The position numbers and the translations under genes were made by a program. From contig CAIQPS010000033.1 in assembly GCA_903873715.1 (NCBI GenBank), positions 1 to 42,889 on the forward strand: a stretch of 42,889 bases of DNA, read 5' to 3'. The DNA comes from an uncultured Actinomycetes bacterium (lineage in GTDB: Bacteria; Actinomycetota; Thermoleophilia; RBG-16-64-13). Position 1 is the stretch's first letter; the number at the start of each line of letters is the position of its first letter. This document shows positions 25,218 to 32,657 of this stretch, in pieces. The notes under the pieces were generated by a model. That model worked only from the letters and a program-made list of their open reading frames with translations. It made no database searches and was not told the DNA's origin.

Positions 25218-26135
25218 TCAGACCGGCACCTCCAGACCATCCTCGGCGAACACCACACGTCCGCTGTATCCACCGTTCGAGAACACCGACTGCGTGCGGC
25301 GCACCAACGCCTCGTCCACGGGCAGCGGCCACAGGTGGGTGAGCACCACCGTGCCCACCGCGGCCTCCGCGGCCACGCGCACCACCTCGGGCAGGCTCAT
25401 GTGACTCGGAGCACCCCCGGGTGGCGGCGCCGAACCGTCCGCCCAAGGATTGGCATCGACCACCAACACATCGGCTCCGCGCGCGAGGTCGATCAACCGG
25501 CGGTCGAACGCCGTGTCTCCCGAGACCACCACGGCCTTGCCGTCGGCTTCGAACCGGTAGGCCAGGTTGAGGAGCGAGTGGGTGAGCTCGGCGGTCTTCA
25601 CCCGCACCCCTCCCAACTGGAACTCCCTGGACCCGGTGAGTTCGCGGATGTCGACTCCGCGGAACATCCCTTCCTCGTCGATGCCGGCCCGGTCTCCGCC
25701 GCGAAGGCGATAGCGCAGGTCGTCGCCGAAGAAGGTCACCAGGAACCGGTGGAGTTCGGCGGTCCCGGGCGGGCCCACCAGGTCCAGCCGTTTGCCTCCC
25801 TCGCTCCAGCGGGTGGTGACCATGTCGAAGTAATCGGTCACATGGTCTTGATGCAGATGGGTGAACAGGATCCCGGCGATGTCCCGGTGGCGATACGGGC
25901 CGTACGAGCCGCCTTTCAGGAGGCTCAGAGCGGAACCGTTGCCGGTGTCCACCAGGTAGTAAGCGCCCCGGTATTGGATGCCGGTGCAGGCGCTCGCCCG
26001 CGCCGGGTTGAGCTCGGGGGAACCGCTGCCGAGAGTCAGCACGCTGAACGTGGTCTGGTGCGGGTACGGAGCCAATCCCGTCCCGGCCATGCCCGGCAGC
26101 CTCATGCCGCCCGGGTTTGGAGCCTCGACGGTCAT
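25218..26135 (-). CDS. MBL-fold metal-dependent hydrolase 2
   Basis: A 305-residue metallo-beta-lactamase-fold protein of the RNase Z/AtsA-like group. The metal motif THLHQDH gives His93, His95, Asp97 and His98, with SGDTAFD and THLWPLP supplying the later ligands. No signal peptide is seen, so it should be cytosolic. ATG 26135 overlaps the stop of the DUF1566 lipoprotein gene (ATGA), so the two are translationally coupled. It is a paralogue of MBL 1, sharing the segments RASACTxxQYRG and YRFEADGKAVVVSGDTAFD. Likely a hydrolase of an ester, lactone or similar bond; substrate unknown. Confidence 0.86.
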   Translation of the reverse strand: MTVEAPNPGGMRLPGMAGTGLAPYPHQTTFSVLTLGSGSPELNPARASACTGIQYRGAYYLVDTGNGSALSLLKGGSYGPYRHRDIAGILFTHLHQDHVTDYFDMVTTRWSEGGKRLDLVGPPGTAELHRFLVTFFGDDLRYRLRGGDRAGIDEEGMFRGVDIRELTGSREFQLGGVRVKTAELTHSLLNLAYRFEADGKAVVVSGDTAFDRRLIDLARGADVLVVDANPWADGSAPPPGGAPSHMSLPEVVRVAAEAAVGTVVLTHLWPLPVDEALVRRTQSVFSNGGYSGRVVFAEDGLEVPV

Positions 26136-27520
26136 GCAGCGTCTCTCACCAGGCGGACGTAGTTGTAGATGCGGATGGCGTCGCCCTGCGGGCCGCGGCC
26201 GTACGGGAACTGCGCCGGATCGCCGACCTTCGGGTCCGAGCGCTGCGCGCCGGCACCGTGGACGTCCATCCAACTGGCGCCTTCCACGGCCATACCGGCC
26301 GGCGGACCGCCCGCGCCGGGACCACCCAAGCCGGCCGGCGCTTCGCCGGCGCCCGGCATGGTACCGGGCTTGAAGTAGCCCATGGCCCGGCCGAAAGCCA
26401 GATAGTCGGCGGTGTCGGCCTGACCGCCACCACCAAGGTGAGTGGTGGTGGTCCAGTAGCAGGGGAAGTCGGGCTGGCCGGCCTCGTTGGTTATCTGCGT
26501 GCATTTGAAGAGCGGGTCTATCGCCGCCGACTGGGTCGTGTCGGGCGACCGGCTGTAGTCGATGATGCTCTGCAGCTCCTTGACACCCGGCACCCGCCAG
26601 TCGTTGTGGCCCAGGTAGTTCTTGCTGTTCATCTCCTGCGCCCAGGCCAGCGCTTCCCTCCAATCGAGGCCTTTGCCGCTATCGGCCTGAGCCCACATCA
26701 GCCCGGTGGCCTTGTCTGTGATGGTGCCGTCCTTGTTGTCCACGAAGTCGTTCTTGCCGTAGGCCGGGTTGCCGCGGACCAGCTGCACCACGAACTTCTT
26801 GACGCTGCCGTCGGGCATGTGGAGGCCGTAGCCCTTGATGCGCCCGTCGGCGAAGTTCACCCCGAAGAGGGTGTCGTCGCCGCCCATGGTCTTCGAGACG
26901 TAGAGAGTGCTCGACGCGTACTGCGAGTCGATGATCCGCTCGCCTTCGGACGGGATACCGTACGCGAAGGAGAAGTAGTCGACGTCCAGGAAGGGCACCA
27001 TCCCGGTGGCGTCCGGGGCCATGGGGTTCGGGTCGGTGCCGACGAACAGGATGAGCGAGTACACCTCTTTGATGGTCGGCAGGCGCCAGTCGTCGTAGCC
27101 GGCGAACTTCTTGGCGTTCACCACGGCCGGGTACTTCTGCACCTCGTCCCAGGTCATCTTGTCGGCCTTGTTGATGACCCCGTCGCCGTTGGTGTCAGGC
27201 GTCTGCTGCCACATGAGGCCGGTGACGTTGTCGATGACGGCAAGGCCGCTGGCGCTCTTGGTGTAGCTCGGCGGGTTGCGCGTGAACTGCGCGTCCTGGC
27301 CGTAGAAATCGGCACCCGGAGCGGGCGGGGCCGCCAGCTCCTTGGTGGCGTCGTAGCAGGCGGTCTGGCCAGAATCCACGATCGGATAGGGCAGCGCTGC
27401 CTTAGCACTCGTCTCGGTAGTCACCTCATCACCTCCGCAGGAAGTCATCATCAGCAGGGCCAGCGCCGCAGCGGCGACAGGCCCGAAAAGAGCACACATC
27501 CTTGATGGACCGCGCCTCAT
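26132..27520 (-). CDS. DUF1566-domain lipoprotein
   Basis: A 462-residue exported protein. The signal peptide ends in a lipobox (LMMTSC-G) and is followed by two DUF1566 (Lcl C-terminal, C-type-lectin-like) units, recognised by VTGLMWQQT...DDWRLPTIKEVYSL and ATGLMWAQA...NDWRVPGVKELQSI. Near the C-terminus a Gly/Pro/Ala-rich insert precedes the conserved ending DVHGAGAQRSDPKVGDP...IRIYNYVRLVRD. The start ATG 27520 overlaps the MBL 1 stop by four bases, and the gene's own stop overlaps the MBL 2 start. DUF1566 domains are thought to bind ligands. Its outside location would suit substrate capture for the ABC importer, which is an inference. Confidence 0.8.
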   Translation of the reverse strand: MRRGPSRMCALFGPVAAAALALLMMTSCGGDEVTTETSAKAALPYPIVDSGQTACYDATKELAAPPAPGADFYGQDAQFTRNPPSYTKSASGLAVIDNVTGLMWQQTPDTNGDGVINKADKMTWDEVQKYPAVVNAKKFAGYDDWRLPTIKEVYSLILFVGTDPNPMAPDATGMVPFLDVDYFSFAYGIPSEGERIIDSQYASSTLYVSKTMGGDDTLFGVNFADGRIKGYGLHMPDGSVKKFVVQLVRGNPAYGKNDFVDNKDGTITDKATGLMWAQADSGKGLDWREALAWAQEMNSKNYLGHNDWRVPGVKELQSIIDYSRSPDTTQSAAIDPLFKCTQITNEAGQPDFPCYWTTTTHLGGGGQADTADYLAFGRAMGYFKPGTMPGAGEAPAGLGGPGAGGPPAGMAVEGASWMDVHGAGAQRSDPKVGDPAQFPYGRGPQGDAIRIYNYVRLVRDAA

Positions 27521-28476
27521 ACCGCCACCTCCAAGCCGTCCCGGGCGACCGTCACCCGGCCGTCGAAGCCCGCCGCCTTGACGGCCGCCTGTAGCGCCGC
27601 CTCGTCCACCGCGCCGCCGCGAAGGTGAGTGAGCACCACATGCTTCACACCGGCGGCGGCCGCCATCGCGGCCACCTCTTCCAGGGTCGCGTGGGGCTTC
27701 ACCGTGAAATCCCCGCCGTAGGGGCCCTGCGGCCGGTAGCGCGGAGCCAGATCCTCGATGTCGGGCATCACGAACTGGGACGCTCCGCCCCACCGCTCGT
27801 CGCAGTCGGCCACCAGCAGGTCGGCCCCCCTGGACAGCTCGATCAGCCGTTCGTCGAACGCCGTATCCCCCGAGACCACCACGGCCTTGCCGTCCACCTC
27901 GAACCGGTAGCCGACGTCGTACATCGTGTGGGTGAGCTTGGCGGTGCTGACCTGGAGGTCGTCCAGGGCGAAGCTCTCGCCCCCCTTGATCTCCCGTATG
28001 GCGACTCCCTCGAACACTCCGGTGCCGTCCTTGCCGAAGCGGATCTCGCGTAGCATCCGGTAGCACAGGTCGTCATGGAAGAACGTGGTGAAGAACTCGT
28101 GCAAGGCGGCCACACCGGGCGGCCCGACGACGGTCACTTCCTTGCCCCCGGTCAACCACCGGTTGGTCATGATGTCGAAGTAGTCGTTGGTGTGGTCCTG
28201 GTGGAAATGGGTGAAACACACCGCGGCTATGTCCTTGAAGGGGAAGACGCCCCTCTCGCCCTTGAGCATGCTGTTCTGGGCCCCGTTACCCATATCCACC
28301 ACGTAGTACCTGCCCCGGTACTGCAGCATGGTGCAGGCGCTCGCCCGCTCCAGGTTGGGCTGTGGATTGCCGGTGCCCACCGTGATGACGCTGAACGCCG
28401 TGTCGTGGGGGTAGGGCGGCATGACCGGGGGCGGACCTCCTCCGGGCTGCCAGATGCTGTCCAGTGACTGCGCCAT
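27517..28476 (-). CDS. MBL-fold metal-dependent hydrolase 1
   Basis: A 319-residue paralogue of MBL 2. The zinc motif THFHQDH places ligands at His90, His92, Asp94 and His95, with SGDTAFDERL and a late THLRGG His. It contains an extra segment after VADCDERWGG (about residues 230-265) not seen in MBL 2, so substrate pockets may differ. ATG 28476 is 9 bp downstream of the stop of the cytosolic DUF1566 gene, and its stop overlaps the DUF1566 lipoprotein start. The N-terminal 25 residues are Pro/Gly-rich but lack a signal peptide. Confidence 0.86.
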   Translation of the reverse strand: MAQSLDSIWQPGGGPPPVMPPYPHDTAFSVITVGTGNPQPNLERASACTMLQYRGRYYVVDMGNGAQNSMLKGERGVFPFKDIAAVCFTHFHQDHTNDYFDIMTNRWLTGGKEVTVVGPPGVAALHEFFTTFFHDDLCYRMLREIRFGKDGTGVFEGVAIREIKGGESFALDDLQVSTAKLTHTMYDVGYRFEVDGKAVVVSGDTAFDERLIELSRGADLLVADCDERWGGASQFVMPDIEDLAPRYRPQGPYGGDFTVKPHATLEEVAAMAAAAGVKHVVLTHLRGGAVDEAALQAAVKAAGFDGRVTVARDGLEVAV

Positions 28477-28485
28477 CGCGATGCC

Positions 28486-29667
28486 TCAGATGTGGTGCCG
28501 CGGCGGCCGGGGCGCGTCGAGGTTGCGCACGGCCCGGACGTAGTTGTAGATGCGGATGGTGTCCTTCTGTGGGCCGGCGCCTTCCGGGAAGCAGGCCGGA
28601 TCGCCCACCATGGGGTCGGAGCGCATGGCGCCGGCTCCGTGGACGTCGTATTCGTCCTGAGGAAGCGGAGAGGTCTTGCCGGTGGCCTTGCCGAAGGCCA
28701 CGTACACGGCCTGCCCCAGCATGTCGATGAACGGCGTGCTGCTCCAGAACCAGCCCTTCGGGTCCCTGATCTGGAAGATGGGGTTGATGGCCGGGATGAA
28801 GTCGTAGTCGGTGATGCTGTGCAGTTCTTTCTGGTCGGGCAGCCGCCAGTCGTCGTAGCCGGCCAATTCCAGGTGCTCGCAGTAGTCGAGGGCTTCCTGC
28901 CAGTTCCGACCCTTGCCGTCGTCGCACTTCTGCCACATCAGCCCCGTCGCCAGATCGCTGATGGTGCCGTCGTGGTTGTCGACGAACTCGTTGATGCCGT
29001 AGACCGGCCCGCGCACGCAGCGGATGCACCAGGTCTGGAGCCCGTTATAAGGATGGTTGTCCTTGGGATAGCTCTTGATGCGGCCGTCGGTGAAGTTGTA
29101 GCCGAAGAACGTCGGGGCGATGTGCATGACGCCCGGCTCGATCTTCTTCTCGCCGAAGTCCTGCCACCAATCGGAGAACAGCACCGACTTGGAGATGTAC
29201 GACGTGGTGGTCACCAACTGGGAGTCGATGAACCGGTAGCCGTCGATGTTCGCCGGCCCGTAGGTGAGGTCGAAGTAGCGGTCGTCGAAGTAGGCGCGGC
29301 GGGGGCGCATGGTGCCGTTGGCATCCACCAGGGAGATGAGCTCCTTGATGCTCGGCACCCGCCAGTCGGAGTGGCCGCCGAGGCGCAGCCTCGCGGCGTA
29401 GTCCTCGGCCTCGTACCAGGTGACCCGCCCTTCCAGCGAGTCCTCCCGGGCATCCGTCGTCTTCTGCCACATGAGACCGGTGTTGAGGTCGGAGACGGTT
29501 CCGTCGCCGTTGTCCCGATATGCGGGCTCCAGCTTGGGATAGTGCGCGTCCTGCCCGTAGAACGGCTCGCCCGGCTCCGGGCGGGGGATCTCACCGCGAG
29601 GCCCGAAGTACCGCTTCATGTTCGTCCCCACGATGGGGTAGGCCCGCTTCTTCTTCACGTCGTCCAT
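28486..29667 (-). CDS. DUF1566-domain protein, no signal peptide
   Basis: A 393-residue protein with the same two DUF1566 units as the lipoprotein downstream (NTGLMWQKT...DWRVPSIKELISL and ATGLMWQKC...DDWRLPDQKELHSI) and the same ending (DVHGAGAMRSDPMVGDP...IRIYNYVRAVR). It starts MDDVKKKRAYPIVG from ATG 29667, with GGAG close upstream, and has no hydrophobic leader, so it should stay in the cytoplasm. An in-frame extension upstream overlaps ferredoxin 2 and was rejected. It is paired with MBL 1. Whether it binds the pathway substrate or acts as a partner of the hydrolase is not known. Confidence 0.8.
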   Translation of the reverse strand: MDDVKKKRAYPIVGTNMKRYFGPRGEIPRPEPGEPFYGQDAHYPKLEPAYRDNGDGTVSDLNTGLMWQKTTDAREDSLEGRVTWYEAEDYAARLRLGGHSDWRVPSIKELISLVDANGTMRPRRAYFDDRYFDLTYGPANIDGYRFIDSQLVTTTSYISKSVLFSDWWQDFGEKKIEPGVMHIAPTFFGYNFTDGRIKSYPKDNHPYNGLQTWCIRCVRGPVYGINEFVDNHDGTISDLATGLMWQKCDDGKGRNWQEALDYCEHLELAGYDDWRLPDQKELHSITDYDFIPAINPIFQIRDPKGWFWSSTPFIDMLGQAVYVAFGKATGKTSPLPQDEYDVHGAGAMRSDPMVGDPACFPEGAGPQKDTIRIYNYVRAVRNLDAPRPPRHHI

Positions 29668-29714
29668 GTGACTCCACTCCGTCTCAGTCTTCGCGGCGGC
29701 GCCGCTCGATCGGC

Positions 29715-29933
29715 CTAGCCCCAGCCCAGCAGGTAGGGCTTGGGCCAGCCGGGTTTCAGGTAGATGGCTTTCTCCGGGCACTCCAGACACTGGCCGCAGA
29801 GCATGCAGTCGGCCTGGTAGCGGATCTCGGCCTTGCGGGTCTCCCGGTTCATCCGGATGACGTCCATGGGGCAGTTGCGCACGCAGATGCCGCAGCCGTT
29901 GCAGAGGGCGAAGTCGATGCTCTCGATGGCCAT
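29715..29933 (-). CDS. Ferredoxin 2, 2x[4Fe-4S], atypical second motif
   Basis: A 72-residue ferredoxin. The first cluster motif is standard: Cys11, 14, 17 and 21 in CNGCGICVRNCP. The second reads CMLCGQCLECP, with Cys43, 46, 49 and 52. The last spacing is therefore two residues, not the usual three seen in its paralogue ferredoxin 1 (CMNCEQCALDCP). The gene begins 2 bp after flavoprotein B ends, so it is the probable electron partner of that protein. Confidence 0.88.
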   Translation of the reverse strand: MAIESIDFALCNGCGICVRNCPMDVIRMNRETRKAEIRYQADCMLCGQCLECPEKAIYLKPGWPKPYLLGWG

Positions 29934-29935
29934 GG

Positions 29936-31642
29936 CTACCTCCCCTCTCCTGCGGCGTTCGGCGCGCCGCTTCCCGGCACCTCGTTGGGCAGCCGCATCG
30001 GGTAGCGCTCCTCATAGCTCTTGGCGGCATCCGGGCGCCACTCGGCCGGGATGGGCTGCTTGAAGGTGACCATCCGCCCGTCCTCCTGCTTCAGGCGCAT
30101 CCAGGCGAGCCATTCCTCGTCGTTGCGGCCGGGGAAGTCTTCCCGGTAATGCGTGCCGCGGCTCTCGGTGCGGGCCAGCGAGGAGCGGACCTTCATCTCC
30201 GCGTTGAGGATCATGTTCTTGGTCTCGTGAGCGAGGCGCAGCTCGTGATCGTCGCGGGCATAGAGCTTCGGCGCGATGTGGTCGCGCAGGAACTCGACGG
30301 TGCTCAAGGCCGCCTGCAGCCGGTCGCCGTGCTTGACGTACAGCACGAAGTACGGCGCCAGGGTGTTCTGCAGCACCTGGGTGACCCAGTTGGGCGTGAA
30401 CCCGCCCTTGCGCTCGAGCGGCTCCAGAAGGCGAGCGGTGGCTGCCGCCACGGCCTTCTCGTCGATGCCTCCGTCCGCGCCGAGGCCTTTGGCCTCGGCG
30501 GCAGCGCCCAACCCCGCCCGCGCCCCGGTGGCGGCCGCATGGGCAGTGGCAAAGCCGAACCCCGAATAGTTGGCGCCGATGAAGCACGTGCCGCAGCTGT
30601 CGCCGGCGGCGTACAGCCCCGGGACCTCGGTGGCGCAGTCGTCGTTCACCGGCACGATGCCGCCCGTCGCGTGCCCGAACATGGAGCCGTGGCCTCCCGG
30701 GCCGCTCACGGGCAGTACGCCCCGCTTGCCCAGATCGGCGATGAGCGGCGCCCGGCCCTCGTGGGCCTCGTACTCCGCGTCTATCCAGCCGTGCCAGGCG
30801 ACACCGCGCGCGGCGACCTCATCGCCCTCGGCGTTGAACAGATGCGGGGCGGAATACATCCCGGGCTGGGCCGCCGAGTGACCGGCCGAGAAGAACAGGT
30901 ACATCGGCGGCCAGGCAGGGTCCTTGGGATTGGTGCTGTGCGGCGAGACGAACTCCTTGCTGGTGATGGTCGCCCCGGCGCGGTAGGCCATGGCGTGACC
31001 ATCGGCTGTGAGCTCGTGCGTCGGGTAGCCGACGGGCCTGAACCCGCCGCCGCCCGCACTCATGACCACGGCCTTGGCCTTGATGACCTCCACCCTGTTC
31101 CCCTCGATGGAGAAGCCGATCGCCCCGGCGACCCGGCCGTCCTGCAGGAGGAGCTCGGTCACCATAAACCTATCCTTGAGCTTCACCCCTATCTTGATGA
31201 GGTGTTTGCGCACCTTCTCGGGGAAGCCGGGCAGCCAATGCACCACTTCGCTGACGGTGGGCGGGAACTTGTGGGTGTCGGGCAGCACGATGTTGGCATG
31301 CGGATGCGGCAGCCGCACCACCCGGCCGTCCTTCTCCTCGAACTGCACCCCGTAGGACCTGAGGTCGGCGAGGCGTTCCCGGGAGTCGCGGAACACCAGC
31401 TCGTTCCAGTGCCTGTTGTTCATGTACTCGCCGATGACGTCGACCTGCTCCAGCCAGGCGGCGAGGTCGTTGCCGGCGTCGGGATCGAAGACCGCGGTGT
31501 CGCCGGCGTAGATGGTCTCGCCCGACTTGCTCACGTAGCCCTTGTCGGCGAGCAAGACGTTCAGCCCCTGTTCGCGCGCCTTGATGGCCGCGAACCAGCC
31601 GGCCATACCGCCACCGATGACGAGGACATCACATTCGATCAA
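29936..31642 (-). CDS. FAD-dependent flavoprotein B (fumarate reductase/AprA-like)
   Basis: A 568-residue flavoprotein of the same subfamily as A and D. FAD motifs are DVLVIGGGMAGWFAAIKAREQG and VPGLYAAGDSCGTCFIGANYSGFGFA. The C-terminal part contains HETKNMILNAEMKVRSS and ESRGTHYREDFPGRND. The covalent-FAD His position is replaced (SKSGETIYAGD). It is preceded by ferredoxin 1 (30 bp gap) and followed by ferredoxin 2 (2 bp gap). The protein contains no transmembrane helix or signal peptide, so it should be a soluble cytosolic reductase or dehydrogenase. Its electron acceptor or donor is probably one of the flanking ferredoxins. Confidence 0.87.
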   Translation of the reverse strand: MIECDVLVIGGGMAGWFAAIKAREQGLNVLLADKGYVSKSGETIYAGDTAVFDPDAGNDLAAWLEQVDVIGEYMNNRHWNELVFRDSRERLADLRSYGVQFEEKDGRVVRLPHPHANIVLPDTHKFPPTVSEVVHWLPGFPEKVRKHLIKIGVKLKDRFMVTELLLQDGRVAGAIGFSIEGNRVEVIKAKAVVMSAGGGGFRPVGYPTHELTADGHAMAYRAGATITSKEFVSPHSTNPKDPAWPPMYLFFSAGHSAAQPGMYSAPHLFNAEGDEVAARGVAWHGWIDAEYEAHEGRAPLIADLGKRGVLPVSGPGGHGSMFGHATGGIVPVNDDCATEVPGLYAAGDSCGTCFIGANYSGFGFATAHAAATGARAGLGAAAEAKGLGADGGIDEKAVAAATARLLEPLERKGGFTPNWVTQVLQNTLAPYFVLYVKHGDRLQAALSTVEFLRDHIAPKLYARDDHELRLAHETKNMILNAEMKVRSSLARTESRGTHYREDFPGRNDEEWLAWMRLKQEDGRMVTFKQPIPAEWRPDAAKSYEERYPMRLPNEVPGSGAPNAAGEGR

Positions 31643-31672
31643 GGTCGTACCTCCCCGGCTTCCCGGAACGTC

Positions 31673-31894
31673 TCAGCCCCAACTCGATATGAGCGGGACG
31701 GTCTTGTAGGGGGTCACGGTCACCGCTTCTTCCGGACAATCGAGCGCACACTGCTCGCAGTTCATGCACTCCTGGGGGTAGCGGATCACCGCTTTCTGCC
31801 CCGCTCGGTCCATGCGGATCACATCCATGGGGCAGCTGTCGATGCATATGCCACAGCCGGTGCAGAGGTCGAGGTCTATCTTCTCGATGGTCAT
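31673..31894 (-). CDS. Ferredoxin 1, 2x[4Fe-4S]
   Basis: A 73-residue ferredoxin with two complete motifs, CTGCGICIDSCPMDVI and CMNCEQCALDCPEEAV. It ends in a C-terminal tail (PYKTVPLISSWG) like the one in ferredoxin 2 (PKPYLLGWG). The ATG lies 1 bp after the SDR stop and the gene ends 30 bp before flavoprotein B. The pair resembles a simplified AprAB or flavoprotein/iron-sulfur module. Confidence 0.9.
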   Translation of the reverse strand: MTIEKIDLDLCTGCGICIDSCPMDVIRMDRAGQKAVIRYPQECMNCEQCALDCPEEAVTVTPYKTVPLISSWG

Positions 31895-31895
31895 C

Positions 31896-32657
31896 TCACA
31901 CCACCGCGGTCAGCCCGCCGTCGACGAACAGGATCTGCCCTGTCACGTAGTCCGAGGCAGGCGAGGCGAAGAACAACACGGGCCCGACGAGATCCTCGGG
32001 TTGCGCCCAGCGCCCCATCGGGATGCGCTCTATGAGACTGGCGGCGGCCACCGGATTGCCAAGGATTGAGGTGGTGAACTGCGTCTCCACGACGGTGGGC
32101 GCGATGGCGTTGACATAGATGCGCTGCGGGGCCCACTCCACCGCCAGTTGCCGGGTGAGCGCGTCGACTGCGCCCTTGCTGGCGCCGTAGTCGGCCATAC
32201 CTCCACGGGTGCCGTAGCTTGCCCTCACCGAGGAGATGTTCACGATCTTGCCGCCGCCATGCTCCATCATCTCTTTGCCGAACACCCGGCAGCAGATGAA
32301 CGTCCCCATGGTGTTCACCTCGAGGGTCTCCCGGACCTTGTCGAGAGGCACCGAGACCGAGGGCGTGCGGGCGGCCACCCCGGCCGCATTCACCAGGATG
32401 TCGACGCCATCCCAGAAGGTCTTCAGCTCGGAGGCGAGAGCCTCCACGGAAGCCTCGTCGGTGACGTCGACCGCGCGGGCCAGAGTCCGACAGCCGAAGG
32501 CGCGGACTCCGTCGGCCGCCGCTTCGGCCACCGCCAGGTCGCGGTCGGCTACGGCCACGTCCGCCCCATGTTGCGCCAACCCGGCTGCGAGCGCGCTGCC
32601 GATGCCGCCGGCGCCCACCACCAAGGCCTTCTTCCCGGTTATATCAAGAAGGTTCAT
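31896..32657 (-). CDS. Short-chain dehydrogenase/reductase (SDR)
   Basis: A 253-residue classical SDR, an NAD(P)-dependent oxidoreductase acting on alcohol/ketone groups. It has the nucleotide-binding loop VVGAGGIGSALA (an Ala-Gly variant of TGxxxGxG), NAAG at the expected place, the catalytic Ser in ISSVRAS and the YGASK Tyr/Lys pair. The C-terminus FFASPASDYVTGQILFVDGG is typical. ATG 32657 shares one base with the stop of flavoprotein A. In the operon it probably interconverts a hydroxyl and a keto group on the substrate. Confidence 0.92.
   Translation of the reverse strand: MNLLDITGKKALVVGAGGIGSALAAGLAQHGADVAVADRDLAVAEAAADGVRAFGCRTLARAVDVTDEASVEALASELKTFWDGVDILVNAAGVAARTPSVSVPLDKVRETLEVNTMGTFICCRVFGKEMMEHGGGKIVNISSVRASYGTRGGMADYGASKGAVDALTRQLAVEWAPQRIYVNAIAPTVVETQFTTSILGNPVAAASLIERIPMGRWAQPEDLVGPVLFFASPASDYVTGQILFVDGGLTAVV

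Noticed and set aside
25262-25270. CGCTGTATC, resembling half of the ABC operator, about 100 bp upstream of the amidohydrolase start
   Set aside because: It lies inside the MBL 2 coding region, is a single short copy and lacks the 21-bp partner site.
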